Assembly (NCBI RefSeq): GCF_001640805.2
Contig: NC_066835.1
Span: 1,915,269-1,979,268 of the forward strand
DNA from: Lates calcarifer
Taxonomy: Eukaryota; Chordata; Actinopteri; Centropomidae
Direction: 5' to 3'
Length of the DNA: 64,000 bases
How positions within the stretch are numbered: position 1 is the first letter of the stretch; each line of letters begins with the position of its first letter. Below the pieces are notes generated by a model. It was not told where the DNA came from. It made no database searches and worked only from the letters and a program-made list of their open reading frames with translations. Below are positions 1 to 12,649 of the stretch, in pieces. A program made the position numbers and the translations under genes.

Positions 1-2009
1 ACCAGCCTTCGTAAAGCCTGGGGCAGCTGGAGATTCAGGTGATAATTCTGTAGGTTCATCGCTATGACCCCTTTCACATGGTCACGTTGTTTTCACGTTG
101 TCATTTGATACACTGTTGCTATAGAAATATTCAGTAGAGCTGCTTTCAGTACTGCATTTTAAGTTTCAATGCTATGGATGAATTTGAAATGTATTTTGTA
201 AGATATAATTGCAGGTTTTTAGCATTTTCTTGCCTTGTAAACAATGGAGAAGAGACAAGGAGGAGACAAGGATAAGGAGATTCTAAATGAGTCTTTGCCT
301 TAAGAATAAACGTGTAATAAGTGTAAATGAATATTACATAAATCACTGTAGCTGTTGGATATTGCTGTGGTCATGTGTAAAAACATTTTTAATTCTATAT
401 GTGCATCCAAGTCAACTTCAAAGCCAGAATACTTGGTTGATATCTCAAAACTGGCTAAATGCTGTGACAGTAAAGAAGCTGATAATATCATAAATCTGAC
501 AAGCAAAAAATGAAAACCAAAAAAGAAAAAGAAAAAAAGATCTAATTAAATCTCAACACCAACTGTACACTCAGTTACCATAGAACTGCTCATGTAATAA
601 ATTCAAAGTGACTTCTTTATTCTGGAAGGTTAACGGTTGAATTTATGAGACAGAGACTTTCAGGCCACTGTCCATCAAAGTCACGAGGTAATGACATTTG
701 CCAATCGTTTTGTCTTGTGCTGTAGGAATCTGGTACAGGATGTGCTGCTCAGATTTAACACATTTCAAGTAAATATCTGCAGGAAAGTGTCCAGAGAGCT
801 CATTATCATCTTTTTTTTTTTTTCAAATGGAGTTTAATGATTCATTTTCATGCCTTATTTATGATATGAAAGCAGTCAGCAAAGCCTCTGTAAATCCCTT
901 CATTCTGACTCACACTGACTCAATGACATACTTTATTTGGTGGCCATCATTGTCATCATTCTAGGCCAAACAAACAATCACCACACTGTAATGGGTCAGC
1001 TATGCAGCAAAAATTGGGCCAATGGGGGAGGATGGAGTTGGTGCTCAGGCAAGCACGTGGAGGACGGAGAGATATTGTGATGTGGCATAACCAGAGTGGA
1101 ATAAAAAAGTGAAGGTGTCAGAGCATGTACAAATCAGAAATGAAGACATCTCCATCCCATCTGATTCTATTTGGAGACAAAAGGAACATTAAGTGATGCA
1201 GATTAATATTAAGCATGCAGAGATACAGTAATAGCCGTGATCAAAAATCATCTCCACTGTGGCTCCAGGAAAAAGCTGGGGGTCATACAACTGTCATGAC
1301 TCTCTCCCTGTCTATCTACCACTGCCTCTCCTCCCTCCTTTATGTGTTTTTTTTACTCCTGATCCCCTGATGCCAGAAGCATACAATGCATGCTAGAGCC
1401 CTGAGGAATAGTCTATCAACTCAGCGCCAAAGTGAACCCCCCCCCCAAAAAAACAACAACAACCAGGCAGTGGGAAGGAGATTAACATACAACATAGTGG
1501 AGAGAAAAGAGCTCCATTCATCAAACATACAGAGTTTCCTGCATTAAAGAAGGAGACAAGTATACTGTTCAATCAGGAGCACACACTGCATACCATATCA
1601 ACCACAGTGCTCCATATACACTGTGGAACACATCAAAGTAGTTATTTTCTATGAATGCAGGTGATTGATGTTAAATGTTGAGTTTGGCTGTTAGTAACTG
1701 CTGTCTTTGCTTTTCTCTTTTCTGCCTTCCAACACCAAAAAGTAGACCAAATCCCAAAATTCTCCTCCCAGCCAGTGACCGGGAATGTATCTTTATAAAA
1801 ATCCCAACTCAAGGTCCACTTTCAACCCGGCTTCATCAGTGCAAAAATGAACATCGATCATTTAAGATCTCTTCCACGCATTTTAAGACATGAAAATATT
1901 CTGCTTGGAGCAATAATTTGTGTCAGATATGTTGTTTTTCCAAAGAGAAATCAATCACCTGTTCACAATTACATCTGCTCCTTCTCCCTGATTGACAAAT
2001 TCACAAACT
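1..2009. other. Unannotated AT-rich sequence
   Basis: No exon, RNA gene or recognisable transposon was seen. The stretch holds a T-run near 810 and a short C-run/A-run near 1438-1452. Open frames are all under 75 codons and unlike any family I know. Confidence 0.5.
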
Positions 2010-3065
2010 TAAAAAGGAGCACCTGTACACCTGCTTGTTGTTAAACAACCAAATCTTGTGGCAGCAGTGCAATGCATAAAATCCTTCAGATACAGATCAG
2101 GAGCTTCTGTTAATGTTTACATCAAACATCAGAATGAGGAAAAAATTTGGTTTCAGTGACTTTGACTGTGGCATGATTGTTGGTGCCAGATGGGCTGGTC
2201 TGAGTGTTTCTGAAACTGCTGTTCTCCAGGGATTTTCATGCACAACAGCCTCTCATTCTGCAGACAGAGATGTCTGGTTATTGAGAGCCAGAGAAGAGTG
2301 GACAGGCCAGTTTGAACTAACAGAAAGGTGACTCAGATAACCACTCTTTCCAACTGTAGAGAGAAGAAAAGCATCTCAGAGTGAACAACACATCAAACCA
2401 CGAGGTGGATAGGCCACAACAGCAGAAGACCACTCAGCCTAGAACAGAAATCTAAGGCTGTAGTGGGCACAGTATCTGCACTGGAAAGGTGAAGAGTGGA
2501 AAAACATAGCCTTGTCTGATTAATCTCAATTTCTGTTGAAGCCCACAGATGGTAGGGTCTAAAATTTGGCATCAACAGCATGAATCTCTGGATGCAACCT
2601 GCCTTGAGTCTACAGTCCAGGCCAGAATGTTTTCTTGGCACACTCTGGGCCCCTCAGTACCAGTCAAATATGGTTTGAATAACACAGCTTATCTTAGTAT
2701 TGTTGCTGACCATGTTCATCCCTTCATGGCCACAGTGTACCATCCTCTAATGGCTACTTCCAGCAGGATAATGCTCCATGTCACAAAGCAAAAGTCGTCT
2801 CAAACTGATTTCATGAACGTGGGTTCACTGTACTTCAATGGTCTCCCCAGTCACCAGATCTAAATCCAATAGAACACCTTTAGGGTGTGGTAGAACAGGA
2901 GATTGGTAGCATAATGCTCACCTGACAAATTTGTAGAAATTATGTAAACATGTCAACGTGAATCAGAATCTCAAAGAACATTTCCAACATTTTGTAGAAT
3001 CCACTACATGAAGAATTCAGGCTGTTTTAAGAGGAAAGGGAGGCCCTAATCAATATTATGAAAGT
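2010..3065 (+). mobile_element. Tc1-like DNA transposon, family A, decayed copy 1
   Basis: A degenerate, nearly full-length Tc1/mariner-superfamily element. The left end near 2012-2040 has the family's terminal region (an ACACCTGTACACCTGCTTG-like stretch) and the right part near 3005-3045 has the usual 3' coding end. The same family recurs at 29235-30280 on the minus strand and, internally deleted, at 40075-40400. All three share the stretch around the WHQQHES motif. It cannot make transposase: it has stops, frameshifts and a deletion. Family assignment is by recognition of the fish Tc1 consensus; exact ends and the TA duplication were not resolved. Confidence 0.85.
2131..2930 (+). pseudogene. 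Broken Tc1 transposase gene (family A, copy 1)
   Basis: The N-terminal DNA-binding region is readable at 2143-2331 (DFDCGMIVGARWAGLSVS, a helix-turn-helix typical of Tc1 transposases). The catalytic region is readable at 2549-2735 (WHQQHES, then AYLSIVADHVHPFM). Then the frame shifts, so the block that should carry the second catalytic aspartate (cagcaggataatgc at 2761-2774, QQDNA in another frame) is out of frame with it. A block of about eight codons rich in glycine, normally following STVQA, is missing near 2623. The SPDLNPIEHL-type block with the third acidic residue lies near 2850-2885. It normally catalyses cut-and-paste transposition in the nucleus; this copy is dead. Confidence 0.85.
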
Positions 3066-4868
3066 GCTATGCAGCATCAATAGCTAAGCTTGATGAGAGA
3101 GTTTAGGAATGTCGTTGAGAGCATGGCTGCAACGCAGGTTTATAGCCCACATGCAGTTACTACTTCACCCTCATATTTAGGGATGAGGGTACAGAGAGGG
3201 ATGAGGTAGAAAGTAGTATTACAAGATGGGATGGGCTGAGGCTAACTGGTTAGTATGGTGACTTTAGTAGACACCTCTGCAACACAACACATATACCCTC
3301 AAACTTACACGTCTTTCAACCTAAAGACAGTTATCTCTTGTGTCAAAGTCCTGTGTTTCATCGACCCATCCATCCACCCTGACCTCCTCCCTACGCAGAC
3401 TTCCTCTCTCTTCATTTTACATCACCTGACATTCTCCTTTGCTCCTGTAATAATTAGTATGACCTCCAGGTCACCTAACAGTAAAACATAACAAACTTAA
3501 ACACAGTCTTTGCAGTTAGCATGCAAGAAATCAACATACTTAACCATTTTATACTGACTACACTAACATGTCTCTAAATATTTAACACCAGAGATGGATA
3601 GAGGCAGAGATCAGTATTGATATATGTTATATGTTTTAATAAACTGGTATTGACTAAAATAAAGAGGATCAAATTCTAGTCCTTTCTTTACTGTACTCAT
3701 GTCCAGCTCAGCATGCTAATATGCTGCCCATGTGCTTTGAGTGCATGTAATTATTTGGGCGTAGTGCTGCGTAGAGGCTTTGAGCTCTGAAGCCCTTAAT
3801 AAAAGATTCACTGAGCTCCAAGACCAGCTAGCCTTCTTATTAGCACATAGCAGTATACAAAAATGTAGCAGCTTCTCATTTGTAGCCAGCACTGACTGTT
3901 GCCATAGAGAAAAGAGGCTCCTCTCTGTAACACTTACTGTTGTGTTACAGTACATCTTCTCTGGTAAAACATCCTTTGAAACATCGTATCAGGATTTGTT
4001 CATGAGTAGCTCATGAGAAATATGTTGTGTGTGAGACATCTTTGGCATAAAAAATCTTTTGGGATGAAGTTCTATCTTAACTCCTATTCAAGTTGTAATG
4101 TCAGATTGCACGCAGACCCAATTTTGAAGCACTCAGGTTGGGATCAAGGCCAAAAACACATCCGTATTTAATACTTTACAGGATTTTTTGGAGCTGTTGT
4201 CAGAGGCATATGGAGGAGGGAGGGTGTACAAAAGACGGACATCAAAGTTCTTTTTTTAGAACCATAACCATGTTCTTTACTTGACCCAAGTCTTCTTTGT
4301 CGCCCAAGACAGTACAGGTGGGATACACAATGTTGAAAATAATGCTGCACTGGCACAAGATGAACTAAACAGTATAATGGATCATCATTCTCATTTTTTG
4401 TCCAAGAAGCAGGCACATGCAGCTCTGCCGCTTGAGCCCAGTGACTCATAATCCATGTCGTCTTTCATTTAGAGAGAAGAGCAGTTGGCGTATTGCGATA
4501 TGGAAATAAGAGGAGCTGATCAAAGCTCTCCTCCCCTGGATGAGCTCTACATCTGTCTCTCCAAGGACTCCCAGCCTGCCAAGAGCTGCAGCTCCTAATA
4601 CAGACGTTTCAGCACTCATGCCCAGCCACCCGCCATCATTAAAATTTCATATTGACACACAACTCACAGATTCCTTCAAGCCCTACAGGCTCAACTGTGT
4701 CTACCTGACTTACTCTGACGCGCTCTCCTTTTCCCCTCTTCACACCAGCCAGCTGATTGGACTGGTCTGAGGTCTGAGGAGAGATGTTTATCAGTGGATG
4801 ACTGATTTATTAGGCCAGTATTGAGAGGGAGTAACAACAGCTCAGCTCCTCTCAAGCCTGCAAGAATC
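3066..4868. other. Unannotated sequence
   Basis: No gene or familiar repeat was recognised. The part from about 4470 to 4840 has a more balanced, non-repetitive composition than its surroundings and could be conserved non-coding DNA, but this cannot be told from one sequence. Confidence 0.4.
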
Positions 4869-4965
4869 TTAAAGTAATAATAAATAAATAATAAACTTTC
4901 AATCTATAGCACCTTTCAAAACCAGAGTTACAAGGTGCTTCACACAGTACAGTTCTGTTTAATAT
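4869..4965 (+). repeat. Dispersed fish repeat, 'TATAGCACCTTTCAAAACC' type
   Basis: After an (AATA)-rich lead, the sequence reads tatagcacctttcaaaacc followed by an agttacaaggtgcttcacac stretch. This is a very common short dispersed repeat in fish genomes. I regard it as a retroelement tail; the class and ends are not certain. Confidence 0.45.
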
Positions 4966-5499
4966 AGTAAGTCTGTGTGTGAATATGTGTATATGTATGT
5001 AGAGAGAGAGAGATTCTGCAGTGGTGAATGTATTTTCTGACTGTTGGAATGAACTCAGATCAACAGCCAGATGCAGTTTTAACTCTGATGAATATTAAAT
5101 CATATTAAACTTCAGGATTAAGTATAATTACTGGGGATAAACTGACAATTAGTTTAATGACATTTTTCAGCCAATATCTGACTTCCACTAATTAATCAGT
5201 ATCTGATTTATAGTTGTGCCTAATTCAAAATATGATATGCATTGATCCAGGACATACTGACTGTACTGAGCTTGTTTTTATATTTATATGGTGTTTATGT
5301 CTTTCATGTTCCAGACACACATATCTGTGCCAGAGAAAAGGGCATGCTTTGAAAAAATAAATTCAGTGTATTTATGTAATTTGTCTGTTCTTTAGAGTGA
5401 AAGTACACTTTCATCATTCTCTATCCTTACTACCTTTATCATCTATTCTCTGTTGTTTTCAACAATGAAAATTTGAAAAGAACTATTAAAGAAACTTAT

Positions 5500-5715
5500 A
5501 TACTGTATATCTGTCTGTCTCTCTGTCTCTGTCTCTCATCCGATGGATTTCAAACTTGGCAGGTGTACTGCTGAAGATCCAAGGAATGTTGAGTGTGAAG
5601 TATTCTGGATGAGCAGTTCCTTCAAATATTGCTTTCCTACATTGATGTGAACAAAGAGGTGGAGTTACACTATGCGTAGTGCAGCACCCGGACAATTTAC
5701 AGCGTGCACACCCCT
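5500..5715 (+). repeat. Possible dispersed repeat beginning with a TCTG-rich tract
   Basis: A (TCTG)n-like tract at 5508-5536 is followed by catccgatggatttcaaac and ttggcaggtgtactgctgaa, a combination I have seen repeated in animal genomes. The class is unknown to me and only one copy is in the window. Confidence 0.3.
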
Positions 5716-8700
5716 TCACTGTGTAACGTATTTGTTGTGCTTTTCACATGCAAACCAGGTCTGCTGAGTGCAAGATTGCAGGCTTGATTTTATGCTATAC
5801 TGTGTTGTGCTTTGGATGTTTCAAAGCTTTCTTTGGGTACTGTTGTATTTACTGTACGTTTCAATCATTTAAGCACATAGGGGCAAGGACACAGTTTTCA
5901 AATCTGAGGGCATGGGCTATGAGTATGAGAGCGCTGTGCAATACAGTAATGTTGGGAAAGCTCAAAAGTGAGACTAAACTAAACTCGTTGAGCAGCAGCC
6001 ACTGTGGCCACTAATAAAAGAATTAAAAGGCAATGGAACATTACATTTTCCTCCATTTTCCAACATTCTTTTGGTACAGTTATCAGTGAGCGACATGACT
6101 GGAAGCGAGTGGAACTGGACAACAAACAGGTTCCCTGAGTTAAGGTGTTTTTGGATTTTGGAATGGAAAATAATGAAATGCCAAAACACTATGCAACATT
6201 TTATGCTAAAAGATGTAACAGTGTAACAGCAGCACAAGAAGAGAAGCCTCTTAAAGTCAGTCCTCAGAGTCAGCAGTGTTAGTTGTGCAGCAATATCTAA
6301 TGTTGGCTAAAATTAGCTAACATCAAAAATACATAAGCTACTGGTAATACCAGAACAAGTAAGACTGTTGCAGTAAGATTCCTGAGTGTACTCAATTAAT
6401 GTGGGTGAGTTTTACTGCATGTAAAATCGACTTTCCAGAGAAAGAATGGGCCAATTGCTCTTCCAAAACTTTCAGTCTCATTATAAATAATGAGATAATG
6501 GATAATGTAGTACCACCTTTTAATGAGAACATAAGATTCAGTAATAAAAAGAGTCAATCTTTGCTCTTTCACAAGCCTATCTTTCATCAAAGCCAGTATT
6601 CAGTTCGTGATCTCTCATGCAGTGAGATGTCACTAAAAGCATTTTAAACCCTCAGCATCCCTTGTCTCTCCCAGCCTTTCACAAATATTCCTCTGCAGCT
6701 AAAATCCATGCTAGTCTTTCCAACTGTTGTGTGATAGATGTGTTGAGAAAAAGGAGGTGATGCCTGCTTTGATCAACATTATCTCCATGCAAATTCCAAC
6801 CCCAGGGGGAAGAGGTATGTGGCACCTCACTGCTCAGTGCCCTTGCTGATTGTATTTGGGAGACAACACATGAAGATGCCTGGAGAGGCATTCAATCTTC
6901 CCCTCTCTTCAGGCATTGCAGAAATGAGTGATGCTGAGACACCTCCAGTCCTATTGTCATTCAGCTGCAGTGTCAGGACAAAGGGGAAAGGAAATGATGC
7001 AGGGGCTAAATTTGTGTTACATGGCAAAATTCTGTTCTAGCGGGACACACCTCATTTTGCCAACTTGACTGGAAACAATTGATTTTGGCTATTTTCACAG
7101 AAAGCAGTTGGAAGTTGGAGGCAATGATGGGACATGAGAAAAGGAATGTTAAATAAAAAAAGCTCTGTCTCTCTACATTGTAGATTTCATGTGGTTCTGT
7201 TCTGTGCAAGAGACACAGAAGGAATCAACTTGACATGTAAAGAGGCAGCTGTGTCAGGTGTGAGGGGGAAGGATGGCAAATTTAATGGAAGATGGATGTC
7301 AAAACTGCAGCAGGATGATAACTCCCCAACAACAACACCATCAACAACGATGCCTTCAAAAATTCTAATGGTAAAATATTTACTGTGCTGCGCTCAATGA
7401 TAACAAATGCAGATGAAAAAGGTCTAATTTGTCATCATGTTGGCGTTGTGGCTGTGTTTCTAGAATTAAAATGTACATATGGTGGGTAGCCTATTGGCTG
7501 ACACACACATTTCACATGTTCAAAAATGAATCACAATGAATCACATGAAATCTTAAATATCACATGTGAGAAGATCCACTTCACGTGTTCAGCATTGTTT
7601 GTGCATCCACAACCTCAACAACAACAGCCTTGGTTTTACATCATTCTATTGACGGACAGCAATTCTAACCCTAACCCCAAAAATCAGCTCTGCATATGTA
7701 TAAGGAAGAGGGAATTTCACAGTTTCAGTTTCCATTTATTCATTTTATTCTATGTATTTATTCATTTGAGTATATGACATACAGACTGTTGCAGTAACGG
7801 TGTATCACAAATTGGCAAAATGGCAACCAAAAAAATTGGCATCTCCAGTTTGGCAGTCGCCGTCGAGATAAATATAAAACCTATTTCAGGTGTTGATAAT
7901 CTTTCTCACATATTAATACACACACACACACACATGTTGTAAAATGTTGAATAAATTTATATACAGGCAAATGTGTTATTCACATGTGAGATATTTAACA
8001 TTTGAATGTAATGTAATGTAAAAATGTAAGTTATGTTTTAACAATTTTTGTAAGGCTAAATTCGACTATTTCACTTTTCTTCCAGTAGAATTTATGGGTA
8101 AAGAGAGCTTTGAAAACGCATTTAAACCATCATGTCATGCAATAAAATTTAATAAAATAAAAATATAATTTACCCGAACAAATAAAACATAGAAAATTCA
8201 AATAATACAGGGTACAAGGTGGGGTGCTTTGAACTTAGACTCTGTATCCTCAAAATCCTGTGTACATCCCTGACTGCAGCTACACTGACACAAATCTTCA
8301 AAAACAAATGAGATGGCAGCCCTCTGCAGTGGATAGCAGTGCAGAGAACACACACCTCTTCCTAACACTTCAGAGGTGCTGACTGCCTTTACTGAACCAT
8401 AAAATGCCAAGAACAAAAACTCATGAAAGGCCAGTGAGTTTGTAGAGACATCATCAATAGTATAGCACAGCAGCACCATTTAACATAATGTAGATCAGAC
8501 TGGGCCCTGATACTCATTATGGGCTGTGTCAAGGCTCGGGGAGAAATCAATACAGGCAGAGGAAAGAGGAAAAATGCTGAACATAACTCCTGAAAAATAA
8601 GATGTTGGAACTACTGTACAGTACAGTGGACTAGTAAGTTGGGATATTGTTGATGCCTCCATGCAGTCAGTGCTCTGCACAATCAGCAGCAGATATGCTT

Positions 8701-11210
8701 TAGCTGCCCAGTGTAATTGCAAAAGGATTGCTATTTAAAAATAAGGACAAATACTGATGGTGCTCCATTGTGCAATCCTTCATTTAAAAGCAATAACAAG
8801 AGTAATCTGTTAATGATTTCCCCTCCTGTTAATGGATGTTTCTTTGTCTACCAAGGTCTTTCTGGAATAACATCCAAACAATGCCAGGCATTGTCCTGCA
8901 GGGTGGACACAGTCGATTGTGTATGTTGTGTTGATGTTTTTAAAGAGCTTCTGGGAGCACATGAGTGATTTGTGGAGTCTGAATGGAAAGGCAAACAAAA
9001 AACAAAGATGTGAACTTCCTCTGCCAAAACCACCTTCTGCAAAGTCATGGGATCCTGTGGCCTTGAACACTATGTCACTGTTTTCAAGTCAGCCTTGACA
9101 AATCTGGGCTGCCCTAAAACTTTAGCACTTTTTTGTGTGCTGAGAAGAAATGGACAACAAGACTTTGTGAGTCCATTCATTTATCCATCCATGTTTTATA
9201 TCCATGTTCTCCTAATCAGGGTTAAATGGCCTAACTATGATGTGACAGATAGTGAGTGAATGTCATGTTGGGTTTTATTGACTGTACCTGGAAATTGCGT
9301 TTAAGCATTTTTTTTAAATTTTATATTGGGGATGAGAAGTTAGACACATTACATTAATGCATTAAACCCAGACAATAACATTCATGCTTATTTAACCTTT
9401 TCAATGAGAAATGTTTTTGCTATTCAAAAAGCAGCGTTTTGAGACAGTTAGGAGAGTTTTTTTGATAAACTGAAAACTTATTGTCAGATTAGCGACAGTG
9501 CTAAGCTAATGAGCCAAGGAGTTTACTAACTCATTGAAGCTGATAGCTCAGCCTTGGGTAAAGCAGAGATGTCTACAGGCATATCACTCTGTGCCTGTTG
9601 ATTCATCTAATACTTGTCACTTCCAGTCATATTTATCTTTGTCCTCTACAATTTGTGTTTTAGCAAAATTCTATTACCTAATACTTGAGGTTCAGCTTCA
9701 AAACAACACATTTTCTAATTCTATTATTTATAAGTTACAAAGCCACATAATTCTGCTAAAGTGTCTGCATCTGCTTTTTATTTCTTTTTAGATTTTGATT
9801 TTCAGTATAAACACTGCTGTTTTACTGATGTCCCAAAAACACTGAATGTTCAACACCACACAACAAAAGCAACTGCAGGCATGACGCTAAGCTAGACTTT
9901 TTCTGCATGGCAACATCCATACAGTTCTAATTATCATGGTTATAACAGGCAATAGCAACCTGAAAAACATTTATTTTACCTATATCTAAAATCTACGTAT
10001 AAATTGGAAAAGGATCAGGACTAATATAAACATGACTTATACTTAACATATTGGGCTGACTACATTTAATGTTCCAGTGAACATTCAGCCAGATGACACA
10101 AAGGAAGCTTTGTGTAGTAGGTGGAAGCATGATTTAATCTCACATCTATGCTTTTATTACATATTGCTTTTTCATGATGTTATAAAATGTGTAACACTGT
10201 GACACTTTCATTTTGCATTTATACTGAATGATAAGCTCCCTTAATTTGGAAATGATCATGTGCGTCATGGCTGTTTAATAAATGGTTCAGTCATTCTTCA
10301 CCACAGTGAAGAATCAATTAGCTGAGATTTTTATAAAAAAAAACACATCTAAGTTTTTCAGTGACCTTGATATTGAAGCACCTTCTGCTCATGGACTTAT
10401 TCTGAACTGCTGTGAGCATGCATTTCTGTGGAAAGGACAGAGCAATACCCCAAGACTGGGGAAGATTGTGTTCAGTTTTTATATGTGTGAAGTAAGGCTC
10501 TCAGACAGATTGGAAAATTATCAATATTCTCTTTTTGGAGACTTTGTAAAACAGTGCCAGCAGTTATCAAAATTTGACCCTGTATCACTTTTTGGAGAGA
10601 TTCAAAAATACAATTCCTCTCTTAGCCTCAGAGCACTCACCTCACTCTTTGAATATCAGACATATTTTTGTTAGTGCTTTCATTGAATGTGGGTGAGAGA
10701 GAGAGCACACAGCATCATTTCTGGATGCCCAGCACACCAGGCATTACTACTTAAATGTTGTCACTTTAAGCTGTGACCCAAGAAGTTGCCATCTTTTAAT
10801 GCTACCATGCAGTTTTGGTACTGTATGGTACTGAGTGGATACACTTGTGTATTATTACAGTTCTGTTTCATGGATTTCTTTAACATTTTGTGTTGAGCTA
10901 TTTTGAGACATAACAGAGATCATTTTGTTTTGGATGTTTGGGCTTAAATATTTTGTTTTCTTTCACTACTAATTAACCTTTCCTAAACAGATGAATAACT
11001 TTTATTGTGGACATAAAGTTCATATTCTGTATCTCCAAATTTTTTCACAATCTGCCAATTTTCATCAATACCTCTGACCAAAAACTGACTTCATTCCTGT
11101 ATTCAGACAAAATTTCTAGTACAAATTATATAAGCTTCCATGTGAGATCAGGCATGTATTTTAATCATTCTGGATAGTTCTTGGCTGTCATACATATTAT
11201 TTAAATGTAC
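5716..11210. other. Unannotated AT-rich sequence
   Basis: No recognisable exon or transposon was seen. A short (AC)n microsatellite lies at 7918-7935. One open frame of 130 codons (10282-10674) is listed separately. The rest is low-information AT-rich sequence with frames under 95 codons. Confidence 0.4.
10282..10674 (+). other. 130-codon open frame of unknown nature
   Basis: The longest plus-strand open frame with an ATG in the window. The deduced product is mixed in composition, with no signal peptide, membrane segment or repeat, and matches no family I recognise. It could be one exon of a gene, the relic of a transposon gene, or a chance frame: at this length a few chance frames are expected in 64 kb. 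I see no convincing splice acceptor or promoter. A coding status is not claimed. Confidence 0.12.
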
Positions 11211-11218
11211 GCTGTCAA

Positions 11219-11244
11219 GGCCAGCAAGGCCCTCTCTGCTGGCC
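11219..11244. repeat. Short perfect inverted repeat GGCCAGCA...TGCTGGCC
   Basis: Two 8-base arms, perfect reverse complements, are separated by 10 bases (AGGCCCTCTC). This hairpin lies about 270 bases beyond the C-terminal end of the hAT transposase relic on the minus strand. It may belong to the terminal region of that element, but no matching second end was found. Confidence 0.5.
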
Positions 11245-11506
11245 TAAACACTGTCACAATCACTGAATCATATTTTTTATATGTTTTTTTTCATTAATAC
11301 TGTATGTATTAAATTGTTCCCAATAGCATATTCTCTTCATCTCATAGCTTTCCTCTTGGTTGCACTGCTTCCAATTCTGTTTATGTTACAGCTTTTATCC
11401 AATCAGATTTCAGCCCTGTGTTGCCAAGGTAACACAAATCAACAGAAATCTACACTGCAGGACTGGAATTTAAAATAAATGAGAAATCGTTGCCTTGAAT
11501 CAGATT

Positions 11507-11810
11507 TCATATTGCCGAGACCAGGGGCCACTTGATTGGACGGTCAGAGAGTGTACTGGTCAGAGGTAGCAAACTGCATCTATAGCTACTAGTGCATGCT
11601 AAAACTGACTGGCTGAAGAGTTCAGTGACTCTGTTGTAGAGGTTATCTATGCATCTCAGTTCCAACAATAAGTCCTTTTCTATCACCATGGAGGCTAATG
11701 CTGAAAGTAAAGTCGCATTTCTCACACAGGTTTTAATTCGCTTTAGGGCTGAGAATGTTTGCTCCACAGAAGCAGTTTTTTTATTTGTCTATAAATAATC
11801 AGCAGTTTTG
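11507..11810 (-). pseudogene. hAT-superfamily transposase, C-terminal dimerisation region (relic)
   Basis: Reading the minus strand from about 11790, the sequence gives TASVEQTFSALKRIKT, then a degenerate RNAT..LSALASMVIEKDLLLEL block. This is the hAT C-terminal dimerisation signature (ERxFSxLKRIKT followed by RLSxLAxxxIE) seen in many fish hAT/ZMYM-like transposases. The TGQxR residues usually found between RNAT and LSAL are missing, so the copy is mutated. The N-terminal zinc finger and DDE core were not found nearby, so this is a truncated fragment. It has no expected function here. Confidence 0.75.
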
Positions 11811-12169
11811 GTGAGAAAAAAAAATCTATTTTACCTATATTTCATTGTCATTAGTTGATATTGATGCTTCTGCTGGAGATGCTGTGTGTGGCTCAGCTGT
11901 GGCTGCAGTGTTTAGAGACCTGTTGAATTGGGTTAACTGGGTTTTTGTAGCATTGTTTCAGTGATGGCATTTATTATGGCTACATGACATGTCTGTGCAA
12001 AGTTCTGTTATACTGCGTTTCTGTATATTGTTGATGGTTTCTATAGCACTGACATCATAATGACGGTATTAAAAGGTGGGTTAATTCAGGTGGGACATCA
12101 GTGAGGGCCTAGGTGTGAAACACACAGATCTGGTATTTAATAGGTATATATTACATACTGTATGTTAGG

Positions 12170-12580
12170 TTCCCACGCCACAATGTTAAAACCACTGACA
12201 AATGAAGTGAATCTTCTTATAATGCAATGTTCCACTGGAAATCCTTTGGTCCTGGCATTCATTTGAATGTTACTTGACTTGCACCATCATTGTTGCACCA
12301 CTCCCGAATGGCAGGGGCCTCCCTCAGCAGGACAATGCTCCCACCACAAAAAAAGCTCAGAAATGGCTCAAGGAACACAACAAAGAGCCAGAGGTGTTGA
12401 CCTGGCCTCCAAACTCCAGATCCCAATCTGATCAAGTATCTGTGGGATGTACCAGAACAAGTCAGATCAACAGAGGCCCCACGCTGCAACCAACAGGACC
12501 CAAAGGATTTGCTGCCAATGTCTCAGTGCCAGACACCACAGGACACACCCAGAGGTCCTGGACACCCAGAAGCCATTGAG
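12170..12580 (+). mobile_element. Tc1-like transposon, family B, internally deleted copy 1
   Basis: The left end at 12177-12210 (ccacaatgttaaaaccactg, then acaaatgaagtgaat) is the terminal region of a common percomorph Tc1 family. Shortly after it, at 12235, the sequence jumps to the catalytic part. There GLPQQDNAP, EVLTWPPNS and the following degenerate SPDLNPIEHLWD-like block can be read from 12300 to 12560. Most of the N-terminal half is therefore deleted. The matching family member in the window is the copy at 39157-40024. The transposase frame is broken, and the HT after QQDNAPC is altered. It abuts a LINE fragment on the right. Confidence 0.85.
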
Positions 12581-12649
12581 ATCAAGATATGAAAACTCCT
12601 CAAATTACAGAGAGGGTTCCACTCAAAGTCCAGCGCCTTGAGACAATGA

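Noticed and set aside
7663..7680. Telomere-like TAACCCTAACCCC
   Set aside because: Only two units; too short for an interstitial telomeric repeat.
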